A DNA stretch of 64,000 bases. It comes from Blastocystis hominis. Its lineage: Eukaryota; Sar; Bigyra; Opalinata; Blastocystidae. This document shows, piece by piece, positions 1-8,248 of the stretch. Under the pieces are notes generated by a model. That model searched no databases. It was not told the DNA's origin and saw only the letters and a program-made list of their open reading frames with translations. Every line of letters starts with the position of its first letter. Position 1 is the stretch's first letter. Where the stretch lies: NCBI RefSeq assembly GCF_000151665.1, contig NW_013171825.1:187422-251421 (forward strand), written 5' to 3'. The position numbers were made by a program, and so were the translations under genes.

Positions 1-2
1 CA

Positions 3-242
3 ATGAAAAGCGATTCGACTGGCACCTGTCTTGTCCTTGATCGAGTGAACAACATGCAAGAACGACGACAGTCTCCGTTGGTTGTATTGAACGAGGAGTT
101 TACGGAGAATGCGCACATGAACGTCGTGGTACCCAAAAGTCGCAAATGGTCATTCTCGTTGACCGATAAGACTGGTGCGACGATTGCCTTACCAATGCCG
201 ATTACAGTGTGCATTCACTTCCATGTTCTCCAAAGTAAATGA
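3..242 (+). CDS. Polinton small conserved protein, C-terminal part (partial)
   Basis: Window begins inside this gene. The visible residues align almost without change to the C-terminal two thirds of the 110-residue protein at 53702-54034 in copy 2, so this is the same gene in copy 1. No known domain is recognised. It sits between the long structural gene and the next structural gene, so a minor virion role is a guess. Its stop codon TGA overlaps the next start as ATGA (239-242), within TAAATGA. Confidence 0.75.
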   Translation: MKSDSTGTCLVLDRVNNMQERRQSPLVVLNEEFTENAHMNVVVPKSRKWSFSLTDKTGATIALPMPITVCIHFHVLQSK

Positions 243-938
243 GTCGTGCACTACCGGTAAGTGTGATTAACCACAATACAGTAATTCCGAAGAACAACGA
301 ACGATACCATGAAACGTTCAACACGGGTGATTATGCCTCGTGACCTTGTGTACAAGATCACTTCGATTACATGCAAGATCGATACAACGTCTCTCTGGAA
401 CATTCGTGCAATGAATGTGGTGAAGGTTCAAATGCTGTCAGGGTTTGAAATGGTCTACAACGTCGGTCCTGGCTACTACTCGATTACCGAGTTATGCCGT
501 GCGATAGCCGATTCCATCCAGGTAGACGATGTCAACCGAGCATACTTGAACAATGACGTGGCAACCGCTGTTGACCTTAGTGGCGTATCTGATTACACGA
601 GTATCCTCAAGTTGGAAGGTGTTGTTGAGGCAGGCATGGTAGCGAGTGAACCCTACGACATCACGAATGGAATGAGTGTGATCCGAGTGTACAGTAGTAT
701 CAATGCTCAAACAATCGGTCTGAAGAGTCCGTTGATCGATAACCTGATTCATGTATCGATGGGACTGAACAACATGACCACCTGGGACAACCTATCGATC
801 GATGTGATTGAACAATCGAACCTGGATTCCATTGACTGGGTACTGACAGACGCGAATGACCGTCCGATCTCCTTGAACTCGAATGTGTACATCTCATTCA
901 CGATTTCGTGCTATACCCTTTCAGTAAAGAATGGATGA
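239..938 (+). CDS. Polinton minor structural-like protein, frameshifted near its start
   Basis: Homologue of the 239-residue protein at 52986-53705 in copy 2. The start ATG at 239 overlaps the preceding stop and gives a protein beginning MSRALPVSVIN. Near 321-330 one extra base (ACACGGGTGA here against ACAGTGA in copy 2) breaks the frame; the rest is open from 309 or from the internal Met of MPRDLVYK. The body holds the module shared with the long structural protein: a GPGYYSITEL-type turn, then DITNGMSVIRVYSS, then a C-terminal strand ending YISFTISC. Such modules recur in Polinton structural proteins; exact role unknown. The reading frame overlaps the next gene by 8 bp. Either a real lesion or a single-base assembly error. 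Confidence 0.7.
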
Positions 939-2733
939 ATACGTTGCTACAATTCCAATCATTCGATTCAAACCACACAAAGTGAAATCGAGAAACATGA
1001 TGGACAAAATGTTGAATCGATATTTCGACAAAGTGGTTGAAGATGAATACAATCAACAACGAATGAGGAGCGAACAATGGCGTCAGAAGCGAACCTTGTT
1101 TGATTCGTACATAAATCTCTCACCTGCTGATCGACGTCGTAATCCCATTTCGAACATGCGCGGCTATCAAATGCAGCGAATTGATAATGAGAATGTGCTG
1201 CTGTATTTATTCGAGGACAATGTGGTCTACAATGCTAAAATTGACAATAAGTTCAACAAGATCATTGTCCAGTCTGTGAATCACAAGTTATCTGATATGG
1301 AGAAACGAGCTATCTTTGATAATCCATTTGGATATGAGCCAGTATCGCCCTATCGTATCCGCTACCAGAGATCACAGGTTGGCGATGCACAAATCATGAA
1401 TTTGCCTGGTGATTTTGGAGCTAGTATCGAAGAGATGAAGAATGCTGCGGACAACATATCGAATGCGGTTCAAGGAATGGGAGAAAGCATCAACACATTT
1501 GCTCAACAGAGTACATCGTTTCATAATGATATTGATAGCCTGCGAAGTGATCTGTCGGTAAATGGTTCACGACATGTGGATCTAAGTAGTGAGGTGGAAC
1601 AAGAGATGAATGTGCTACCGAAGAGAGTGCCACGGAAGAGAATATCATCTATGAGAATACCATCGATGAAGGAGTCGCCACCACCACCGGACGACAAGTT
1701 GGATGTGGCGCCCCTTATCAACAAGTTGAACGAAGTGATAACTGTGATGAAGAGTTTCGATATCCAGGCGAACCTTGGCAATATTTACAAAGTAATCGTT
1801 CTAGTAGCACAACGAATCAACTTCTTACAAGATGAGAAGACAGGTTTTCTTATGATGATGTACTTGTTGAAAAATGTTGATGCTAAATTGGAAAATACGA
1901 ACCAAGGAATCAGGTTGTTGAGCAATCGATATGCTGAAGTGACAACAAGCATTGCAACAGGAGACGACAAGTTGATCCAGAATGTTAGTAACTTGGTAAA
2001 TCAACAGAAGTCTGTGATTGAGGAGAGTAATAGATATCTGCAAAGAATCGAAGCTCGTCTCCAAGGAATTGAAAACAAACCTGATCCTCCTGCAATTGCT
2101 GATATCCAAGCATTAATTCCAACCCAAAGTGAAATGCGAATCGATGGATTGACAGAGTTCATGAAGGCGCAGTACAATGATTTCTTGAAACAATGGCTAG
2201 AGCGAAACAGCTTCATGCAGCAATTTGTATCTGCTGAGTTGGCAAAAGCATATGAAGAAATCAACAAACGTTTGGTTGAATCATTCAATACATTTACACC
2301 TTTGATTCAAAACGTGTCCAATGAATTGCAGATTACGAATCAGAATCTGATAGCTCTTGGCAATGCGGTTGCAGAAGAGGGAAAGGCAACTAGGAAACAA
2401 CTATTGGATGGTACGAATGCTCTGGGCAACCAATATGAACAAGGACAAGCTCAAACAACCAAGTTAATCAAAGATTCTACGGGTGCAATTGTTAATCAAC
2501 TTGCTGACAATCAGACTAAAACTGGTAACCTATTGACAAATGGATTCAATTCCATGAGTAGCCAACTCACTGACAATCAGACTCAAACTAACAACCTATT
2601 GACAAATGTTGGTAATGCAGTTGTTGATGGACATGCTCAAACTGGTCAGCTGCTTACTACAATGAGTAATCATTTTGCTGATACTCAGCTGTCCCGGGAA
2701 CAATTATATCACAATTGTATCAACAGAATGTGA
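931..2733 (+). CDS. Polinton coiled-coil structural protein (likely frameshifted into 2715-3200)
   Basis: 600 residues, no recognised family. N-terminal ~150 residues are basic and globular. From about residue 160 the protein is rich in heptad-like helices, with a Pro-rich segment (SPPPPDDK) near residue 250. The last ~130 residues contain imperfect repeats of the type LTDNQTQTNNLLTN, typical of a long fibrous stalk. The start ATG overlaps the upstream stop. The frame closes at 2731-2733, but the -1 frame takes over immediately (2715-3200) with helical sequence of the same composition and no ATG at its beginning, so the two ORFs probably made one protein of ~750 residues. A virion stalk or tape-like role is inference only. 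Confidence 0.65.
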   Translation: MDEYVATIPIIRFKPHKVKSRNMMDKMLNRYFDKVVEDEYNQQRMRSEQWRQKRTLFDSYINLSPADRRRNPISNMRGYQMQRIDNENVLLYLFEDNVVYNAKIDNKFNKIIVQSVNHKLSDMEKRAIFDNPFGYEPVSPYRIRYQRSQVGDAQIMNLPGDFGASIEEMKNAADNISNAVQGMGESINTFAQQSTSFHNDIDSLRSDLSVNGSRHVDLSSEVEQEMNVLPKRVPRKRISSMRIPSMKESPPPPDDKLDVAPLINKLNEVITVMKSFDIQANLGNIYKVIVLVAQRINFLQDEKTGFLMMMYLLKNVDAKLENTNQGIRLLSNRYAEVTTSIATGDDKLIQNVSNLVNQQKSVIEESNRYLQRIEARLQGIENKPDPPAIADIQALIPTQSEMRIDGLTEFMKAQYNDFLKQWLERNSFMQQFVSAELAKAYEEINKRLVESFNTFTPLIQNVSNELQITNQNLIALGNAVAEEGKATRKQLLDGTNALGNQYEQGQAQTTKLIKDSTGAIVNQLADNQTKTGNLLTNGFNSMSSQLTDNQTQTNNLLTNVGNAVVDGHAQTGQLLTTMSNHFADTQLSREQLYHNCINRM

Positions 2734-3200
2734 GAGGAATCCAGAACTTAATGGATGCCATTTGGCAATCATATGAATATTTCCTGAATCAGCCACAAAT
2801 TCAACCTGTGATTGTACTGAACGACCGTCAACCTGAAAGTGTAAATGCTAGTTTCACACCTCAAGCAATCGATCAAGTGAATCGAGCTGCAGCCTTGATT
2901 GACGCGTATGAAAGTAAAGATTCTAATGACACCAAGGATAGTTGGGAAAGCGATGATACTCGCGAAGATTTCATTGCTTTCTCAAGTTTGCTTGCTCGCA
3001 ATTTCAACAATCCTGTTTTCGCTCAATTTGCAAATGACCTTGGATTCTCACGTCTCTTCAGGGCTTATCGTGATCGAAATGATATCACCGAACTGATGAG
3101 TTTCTTCATACGAGTAGCCAATAGTAAGGACCTAACTCCTGATTATTTGGACTACATGAAAAACAAGATCAAACGGTTTGCTGTCAATATAGATCGATAA
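2715..3200 (+). CDS. Continuation of coiled-coil structural gene in the -1 frame
   Basis: 161 codons open from a TTG, with the first in-frame ATG only at about codon 13. It overlaps the end of the 600-residue ORF by 19 nt and lacks the TAAATG start context seen at most genes of this element. That argues for a broken or frameshifted C-terminus of the upstream gene, not a separate gene. Content: acidic linker (ESKDSNDTKDSWESDD) followed by a helical domain ending in a basic tail. No family recognised. I see no clear slippery heptamer at the junction, so programmed frameshifting is not supported. Confidence 0.55.
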   Translation: MYQQNVRGIQNLMDAIWQSYEYFLNQPQIQPVIVLNDRQPESVNASFTPQAIDQVNRAAALIDAYESKDSNDTKDSWESDDTREDFIAFSSLLARNFNNPVFAQFANDLGFSRLFRAYRDRNDITELMSFFIRVANSKDLTPDYLDYMKNKIKRFAVNIDR

Positions 3201-3311
3201 TTCGAGCAATATCTGCAAAATACGTACAACACGATCAAGGATATGTTCATTACACAAGGTTTCAATGGCTAAATGAAGACGGACAATATTCTTTTCACTT
3301 TGTAGGCATAA

Positions 3312-4175
3312 ATGGCAATTCCATTCACTGTTGACATATCTGCTTTCTATGGCGAACCCGATTTTCGAGAACAGGATAGTGGAACGATTGTGGACCGACG
3401 CAAGACATTGAATCTTCACAAGGAACTCGAAACACCAGTAAACAACACACCAAAGAGAGCCAAGAAACGATCACCGAAGCGAGCTCCAGCAAAAAGTGCC
3501 GGTGCTATTGGCTTCAAGGAAGGCGGCACATGTCAGACAGATCCTAAACCCGGAGGAGCCCTGGCATTCAATGAAGCGCAATTGATGAACGAGCTGACCG
3601 GACTAAAGAAAGGCGGAGCACTTGGTACTCTTGCTGCCACGATCATCCCGGCGCTCATTCAGATGGCTCCACAGATCATCTCAAGCCTCAAAGAGCTAGT
3701 GAAGGGTAAGGAGGGTGTCGCCCTCAAATTCGGCGGTGCTTCTGCTGTGTTCCTCAATGGAATCAACCCATCCGACTACGACGACGTGTTGAAGACCATG
3801 AAAGCCATTGAACGACAAAGTAAAAACATTGAAGTCCGAGGTGGAGCAATGTACGCCGGTTCCAGTCGTGTTGGCACGTTCTTCAAGAATGCCTGGAACA
3901 AGATCAAAGGTTGGTACAACAACAATGCAGACAAGTTGAAACCCATCACCGATATCCTTGTGAATGCTGGCACGAATGCCGCGAATAACGCGATCAACAA
4001 GGGTGTGAACTATGTGAACAATAAGACAGGATCGGATACTGTGAAACAGATCGCGAACGTGGTGGGTGACATGGCAAAGGGTACAGTGAGCGATGTGGCA
4101 AACCAGATTCAGGGAAAGGAAAGCAAAGCAAAGCCGGCACTGGGTACGACATTTCGGACCTCTCGGACGAGGTGA
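3312..4175 (+). CDS. Minor virion protein with amphipathic helix, adenovirus pVI-like (tentative)
   Basis: 287 residues. N-terminus followed by a very basic stretch around residues 48-65 (KRAKKRSPKRAPAK), then Gly-Gly-containing turns (KKGGAL, KFGGAS, VRGGAM), a hydrophobic helix (LAATIIPALIQMAPQIISSL) and an amphipathic helix with paired aromatics (GTFFKNAWNKIKGWY). The layout resembles small adenovirus/Polinton core or pVI-like precursors that the virion protease cuts next to Gly-Gly. This is a composition-based inference, not a family match. Start is ATAAATGG with TTCACTTTG about 14 nt upstream. It lies directly upstream of the protease gene. Confidence 0.6.
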   Translation: MAIPFTVDISAFYGEPDFREQDSGTIVDRRKTLNLHKELETPVNNTPKRAKKRSPKRAPAKSAGAIGFKEGGTCQTDPKPGGALAFNEAQLMNELTGLKKGGALGTLAATIIPALIQMAPQIISSLKELVKGKEGVALKFGGASAVFLNGINPSDYDDVLKTMKAIERQSKNIEVRGGAMYAGSSRVGTFFKNAWNKIKGWYNNNADKLKPITDILVNAGTNAANNAINKGVNYVNNKTGSDTVKQIANVVGDMAKGTVSDVANQIQGKESKAKPALGTTFRTSRTR

Positions 4176-4180
4176 ACGCA

Positions 4181-4689
4181 ATGGCAGTCCCGACGAAAAA
4201 AAAGAATCGCATCCTCACAGCCCTTCCACAGAACGAAAACAAGATAGAGAAGTCAGTGATCCGAAGGAGAGTCTATTGAGTCTCTACACCCATGGCTACA
4301 TGAATGTGGATGCTGAACCAATGACTTTCGATGAAGTCCGAAAACTGGCCAAGCAACTCGAGATACCCGACTTCGATGTGATGGAATTGGACAAGTACAA
4401 GTCCTTGGCAAAGAAATACAAAGAAACAGCGAATTACATCATCTGGATACCCTTTGAAAACAATGGCAACCTTGGTCATTTCGTGTCTTGCTTCCGTGAA
4501 CCCGATGGCACACTGAACTACTAGGACAGCTTTGGCGAGATGAATGACTTCCCGCTGGCAGGTACGAACCGTGTATTCCGTGTGAACAAAGTGAAATACC
4601 AGTCGATCTTTGCCAACAACTGTGGCTACCTGGCACTCCTTCACTTGTACACGCACGACGCTGTTGACCCTGCTATCCAGAGGTTGTAG
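4181..4689 (+). pseudogene. Adenovirus-like cysteine protease, broken by nonsense codon and frameshift
   Basis: Maturation protease of the Polinton/adenovirus type (C5-like, His-Asp/Glu-Cys). The conserved core is visible: GHFVSCF with the catalytic His (about 4470), NYxDSFGE with the acidic residue, and NNCGYLALLHLYTHD with the catalytic Cys near 4620. An in-frame TAG at 4522-4524 replaces the residue between Tyr and Asp-Ser-Phe-Gly, where Tyr is expected. The N-terminus is also out of frame: the best-placed start (ATG 4181, MAVPTKKKNRILT) closes at about 4279, while the core is read in another frame open from 4093. As read, no active protease can be made; read-through or an assembly error cannot be excluded. 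Converges on the ATPase gene. Confidence 0.8.
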
Positions 4690-4722
4690 AAGTAAATGAA
4701 TAATAAACCCATTTTCACTTTG

Positions 4723-4764
4723 GAGGCGACAATGTCGCCTCGGGAGAGAAACATAGTTTCGCCC
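4723..4764. terminator. Two adjacent hairpins between convergent protease and ATPase genes
   Basis: First hairpin 4723-4741 has a perfect 8-bp stem GAGGCGAC/GTCGCCTC around AAT. The second, 4742-4764, pairs GAAAC with GTTTC plus flanking G/C runs. They lie between two convergent 3' ends, so a 3'-end or poly(A) signal like the hairpins of mimivirids and virophages is plausible. Function is inferred. Confidence 0.6.
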
Positions 4765-4781
4765 CTCTTTAGTCATCACAC

Positions 4782-6125
4782 CTATGCTAGTCCGTATCTG
4801 GAACGCAATCCTTTGACTTTTTTGTGCTTTGTTGGTTCTGGAGGTGTGTAGTTTGCCACGCCATCCCTCGGTTTCTGTACGAACTGGAATTCTTTCGTGT
4901 TGATGGCTTTACTGTAGTCCTGTGGTTTGATTTCAACGGCCTCTTTAATGTCCAAGAGATTATACGTGCGGCTCTTGTCTCTCTTTTCCTCCCTTCTCGT
5001 TCCTCCCTGTCGTCCCAGTTCCTGCTCGAGTTGCTGTACTTGTCGTTGTTTCTCTTCCACTTCCTTCCTCTTTCGTTCATCACTCAATGCCTTCGGTAAC
5101 TTCGATCGCATCTTGTTGATCGCCTGTTGTTTGCTACTCAGTTCGTATGGGACGTACTCGACCAACGAATCGTCGTCCAGGTAGTACCATCGTGTGTGCA
5201 TGCTCATCTGGATATCACGAAGTACCTCGCCCAGATTGGACGGCGGAGGTATTTTCATTTTGCGCCATAAATCCTCGCGTCCAAGGATGTCGTAGAAGAG
5301 AAAGATTCGAGTAGCATTATCCAGAATCTTGTTGCTCAATCGAGAGAATCCTTGGAATGCAATGAAACAACTGGTCTTTCGATGTCGACTCATGTACGCC
5401 ATGGTGTCCATGAAGTTCACCACCCAATGATCATTCGGCTTCGTGTACAGGTCGTCAAAGATGTAGATGGACGGATATGTGGTGTCGTTGTAGATCGCCA
5501 CACTTGATCCATCCTCATTCAATTGTTTGTACGCGACGTCTTCGCTATCCGTGAACGGGGGAATCTCCGATCCCCCTCCGTCCGTGTTGATCCATTGTGT
5601 CTTGATGCCTGCTTTGTTGGCGACATGTTTGAGCACTTGCGGACACTTGTTTTCATAGCTCACCTTTCCCATGAAGAAGCAGATCTTGTCGAACGAGTGA
5701 GGTATCTCGTAGCACAACTGATTGATGAGGAACGACTTACCCGACTTGGAAGGAGCAATGATGAGTGTGAATTGATTGAGGAATGTGTCCTGACAATCAA
5801 GTTCCCAGTCGAACTTCATAATGCCCATGCTTTCCTTGTTCTGTCGAAGATCCTGCAATTGCTCATCAATGGTCTGCTCTGGTTGGATGTAGTCGGCTAG
5901 TTCTCGCAGTATTTTGGCATATTGCTTGCTCTTCTCTTCATCGGTTTCATTCTCCATCCGTTGTTTGATGGTATCCTGCATTACTTCGGCTTGATTGAGC
6001 GTATTCTCTGTTCTTCTTGTCAATCGTTTGTTGTTATACGGACATCGATGGTTGAGTCGTCTTATTCGATTCTTAATGGCGAGCAATGTTGTATCAATGT
6101 TTGGAATGTACGGGGAATCTTCCAT
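4782..6125 (-). CDS. Genome-packaging ATPase (FtsK/HerA superfamily, A32-like)
   Basis: 447 residues; expected to pump the element's DNA into the capsid. P-loop APSKSGKS at about residue 140 (Walker A), hydrophobic strand ending in Asp-Asp, IYIFDDL, at about residue 215 (Walker B), and a conserved Gln in AFQGFSRLS that fits sensor position. The C-terminal third is a highly charged helix (EKQRQVQQLEQELG) ending in a basic tail. Start context is ATAAATGG with CACTTTGG upstream. It heads a leftward block with the 177-residue protein and the capsid gene on the same strand. Intact frame; family assignment is secure, virion role follows from known Polintons. Confidence 0.93.
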   Translation of the reverse strand: MEDSPYIPNIDTTLLAIKNRIRRLNHRCPYNNKRLTRRTENTLNQAEVMQDTIKQRMENETDEEKSKQYAKILRELADYIQPEQTIDEQLQDLRQNKESMGIMKFDWELDCQDTFLNQFTLIIAPSKSGKSFLINQLCYEIPHSFDKICFFMGKVSYENKCPQVLKHVANKAGIKTQWINTDGGGSEIPPFTDSEDVAYKQLNEDGSSVAIYNDTTYPSIYIFDDLYTKPNDHWVVNFMDTMAYMSRHRKTSCFIAFQGFSRLSNKILDNATRIFLFYDILGREDLWRKMKIPPPSNLGEVLRDIQMSMHTRWYYLDDDSLVEYVPYELSSKQQAINKMRSKLPKALSDERKRKEVEEKQRQVQQLEQELGRQGGTRREEKRDKSRTYNLLDIKEAVEIKPQDYSKAINTKEFQFVQKPRDGVANYTPPEPTKHKKVKGLRSRYGLA

Positions 6126-6199
6126 TTATTCATGACAACCACGACAGCCAAAGTGAAAAAGGTAGTCACAGTAACCACGGTAGCCATTTACAGGAAATC

Positions 6200-6733
6200 T
6201 CAATCGAAGACACTATTCTTATCCTTGATTTTAATTTGCGTTGCTGTGAGAGATGTGTACGAGAACTCGGTGATATTGCCGCCCTTGTCTTCCTTCATGA
6301 ACTCCTTGCTCTCTCCGGTTACCACAAGATCAATCGTTGCGTCCTTGTATTCGCGAAGATCGGTACAGGGCACATTTCGTAGGTCAATCTTAATGGGTTT
6401 CTTGTCGTTATTCACGATCTTCGTGTTCGGACTCAATTTCACTTTGAACTGGATCTCGCCATCGTATTCGCTGTATGGGTGATTCTCTCTCTTCGTCTCA
6501 TCGAGGATTCTTTTGAACTCTTCCGATTGCTCCTTGGGCAGTGTGATGGAGAAAGTGTTGAACAGTTTCTTCTTGTCTGTTTCGAACTTCGAGTTGTCAC
6601 CCACGAAAACAATGGTAGCATCGGTGATCTTGCAGACATACTTAGCCGATTCGCCATTTCTCTTGAATCCAGTCGAGGTGAGAGAAATGTTAGAAGTGTT
6701 GAAAAGATCGAAAACCTGAATCTTGTTGCTCAT
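6200..6733 (-). CDS. Polinton hypothetical protein between ATPase and capsid genes (possible minor capsid)
   Basis: 177 residues, strand-rich (KIDLRNVPCTDLREYKDATIDLVV), no Cys pair or catalytic motif. No family recognised from sequence alone. Position next to the major capsid gene and on the same strand is where many Polintons carry the minor capsid (penton) gene, but the protein could equally be a small single-strand DNA-binding or accessory protein. Start follows ATAAATAGATATG, not the usual TAAATG. Confidence 0.6.
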   Translation of the reverse strand: MSNKIQVFDLFNTSNISLTSTGFKRNGESAKYVCKITDATIVFVGDNSKFETDKKKLFNTFSITLPKEQSEEFKRILDETKRENHPYSEYDGEIQFKVKLSPNTKIVNNDKKPIKIDLRNVPCTDLREYKDATIDLVVTGESKEFMKEDKGGNITEFSYTSLTATQIKIKDKNSVFD

Positions 6734-6780
6734 ATCTATTTATATTTACGTTTTGAAATCTTTAAGTAACACTTACGCGT

Positions 6781-6818
6781 GGGGAAGCGTAGCTTCCCCG
6801 GGGAGCCTGCGGCTCCCC
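6781..6818. terminator. Tandem perfect hairpins downstream of the capsid gene
   Basis: 6781-6799 (GGGGAAGC, loop GTA, GCTTCCCC) and 6800-6818 (GGGGAGCC, loop TGC, GGCTCCCC) abut each other and the capsid stop codon at 6819. Two different stems of equal 8-bp length side by side are unlikely by chance. Probably an RNA 3'-end or processing element; function is inferred. Confidence 0.65.
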
Positions 6819-8108
6819 TTATGCTCCCACCGTGTTGGCACGGATCATGATGAGGTGCATTTGGGTCGTCGCTGTAACATCCTCTTCCAACTCGATTTCG
6901 AATTGGATCTGATTCGCTGCTCGCATCGGGAACCACTCGGCTAACGGGAAGGCGAAGATTCGGAACTGATTCAACCACGTCTTGTACGTCAACAACGTGT
7001 CGTACTCGTCGGAACGACTATTGCAAAGATAGTCCATCCATTCGAAGAACGTGTGATCAATTCCATCAGGTGTGTTCGTGTTGTCCACATTGATGATGCG
7101 CTTCTGTTCACCAGCGATGTTCAATGAGATACGCTTGAATCGAATGTCCTTGAGTGTCGAGAAATCGCCATTGTCGTCCGTGAACATCATGAACATCATC
7201 TTGACAGGGAAGTTGACCAGCACACGATCATCGATGAAGTTCTGGCCAGAAGGAATACGGAACGTCTTGGTCATGATCTGGTTCTTCACCAACTGAGTGT
7301 CCTCAGGATCGAAGGTCGAATCATCGCTCGTCTTGTAACTGTGATACCAAAGCGTGCACGTGTCGAAATACACACCGGTGAAAGCCGTGGCTGATGGAAC
7401 AGCGTCCGGACTTGTAGCGGTATTGATTTTGCCAGCATCGATGTAGAAGTATGCATCGTCGTTCGTGGGATAGATCTGAGCATCCATCTGCGTGAGATTG
7501 ATGAATCGTTCCTGAGAACAACCTTCGAAGATGTCTGCAAAGTTCACATTGATCGTCGTGTACGCCGTGGTCGATCCAGGTGGCTGTACGAACTTGAGCA
7601 TGTTGTAGAATAACTTCCCGCCATAAGGTCGACCCAGGATGGCCGCAGTTCGTGCGGTTTTATCGGTTGTATCGTAGTCACGGTCATCGTAGTAGATGTA
7701 GGACAGTTCCTTCAGTCCTTCATTCACCACATTGTTGTGCTTGTTGTCCGTGAGTGCATTCAAGAGTGACCGGATCTGACCGATGTTTTCGTTGTCTGCA
7801 CTCAGAGGCAAGGATGCCAAGTTCTCACCATTCCAATAGGTGTACGTGACCTTCGTGTTGTTTACAATGCCCGACATGTTCTTCTTCACCGGAACATAGA
7901 ATACCTTGGGTGAACCTGTTGCGTTATTTGCCAATCCGGTGATCTTGAGCTTGAACGTCATTCGAGACTTGTACAGATTGAAGTACACGTCATCACCGGA
8001 TGGTGCGATCGTCCAATTGATCACATCGGTCGACTTGATGTTATTGGACTGATTGCTGAACACAATCTGCGATTCGTAGTTATGCACAGGAGGAATTGTA
8101 GTAGCCAT
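6819..8108 (-). CDS. Major capsid protein candidate (double jelly-roll type)
   Basis: 429 residues, almost entirely beta-rich with long loops, beginning MATTIPPVHNYESQIVFSNQ. Features fitting Polinton/PLV capsid proteins are the size, the N-terminal strand pattern with INWTIAPSGDDVYFNL, the segment QMDAQIYPTNDDAYFYI, and the C-terminal FPLAEWFPMRAANQIQFEIE followed by a last strand LIMIRANTVGA. No sequence search was possible, so the double jelly-roll fold is an inference from length, composition and synteny with ATPase, protease and fibre genes. Start context AATAAATGG. The frame is intact. A structural prediction should show two eight-stranded barrels in tandem. Confidence 0.72.
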   Translation of the reverse strand: MATTIPPVHNYESQIVFSNQSNNIKSTDVINWTIAPSGDDVYFNLYKSRMTFKLKITGLANNATGSPKVFYVPVKKNMSGIVNNTKVTYTYWNGENLASLPLSADNENIGQIRSLLNALTDNKHNNVVNEGLKELSYIYYDDRDYDTTDKTARTAAILGRPYGGKLFYNMLKFVQPPGSTTAYTTINVNFADIFEGCSQERFINLTQMDAQIYPTNDDAYFYIDAGKINTATSPDAVPSATAFTGVYFDTCTLWYHSYKTSDDSTFDPEDTQLVKNQIMTKTFRIPSGQNFIDDRVLVNFPVKMMFMMFTDDNGDFSTLKDIRFKRISLNIAGEQKRIINVDNTNTPDGIDHTFFEWMDYLCNSRSDEYDTLLTYKTWLNQFRIFAFPLAEWFPMRAANQIQFEIELEEDVTATTQMHLIMIRANTVGA

Positions 8109-8152
8109 TTATTATAGCAGTGAAATTATTTATTCCCATCCATGTATAGTAA

Positions 8153-8240
8153 GGGACGACGAAGGGGGCGATGTACATCGCCCCGGGAAGCCTTCGGCTT
8201 CCCACGAAGTCGTCCCGGGGAAAAAACAAAGTTTTTCCCC
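8153..8240. promoter_or_regulatory. Nested hairpin cluster (three-way junction) between divergent capsid and fibre genes
   Basis: Outer stem GGGACGAC (8153-8160) pairs with GTCGTCCC (8209-8216). Inside are a perfect 20-nt palindrome at 8165-8184 (GGGGCGATGT arm) and a hairpin at 8185-8203 (GGGAAGCC, TTC, GGCTTCCC). A fourth stem, GGGGAAAAA/TTTTTCCCC, follows at 8217-8240, ending 9 nt before the fibre start codon. It lies between two start codons (MCP to the left, fibre to the right), so it cannot simply be a terminator. It may insulate divergent late promoters or act as a recombination or packaging site. Confidence 0.65.
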
Positions 8241-8248
8241 TGTAGTAA

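Noticed and set aside
4273-4779. Minus-strand ORF of 168 codons opposite the protease
   Set aside because: Shadow of the protease coding sequence; codon pattern and motifs belong to the plus strand.
8153-8240. Bacterial rho-independent terminators
   Set aside because: The stems lack the following U-run logic, lie also between divergent starts, and the genome is eukaryotic.
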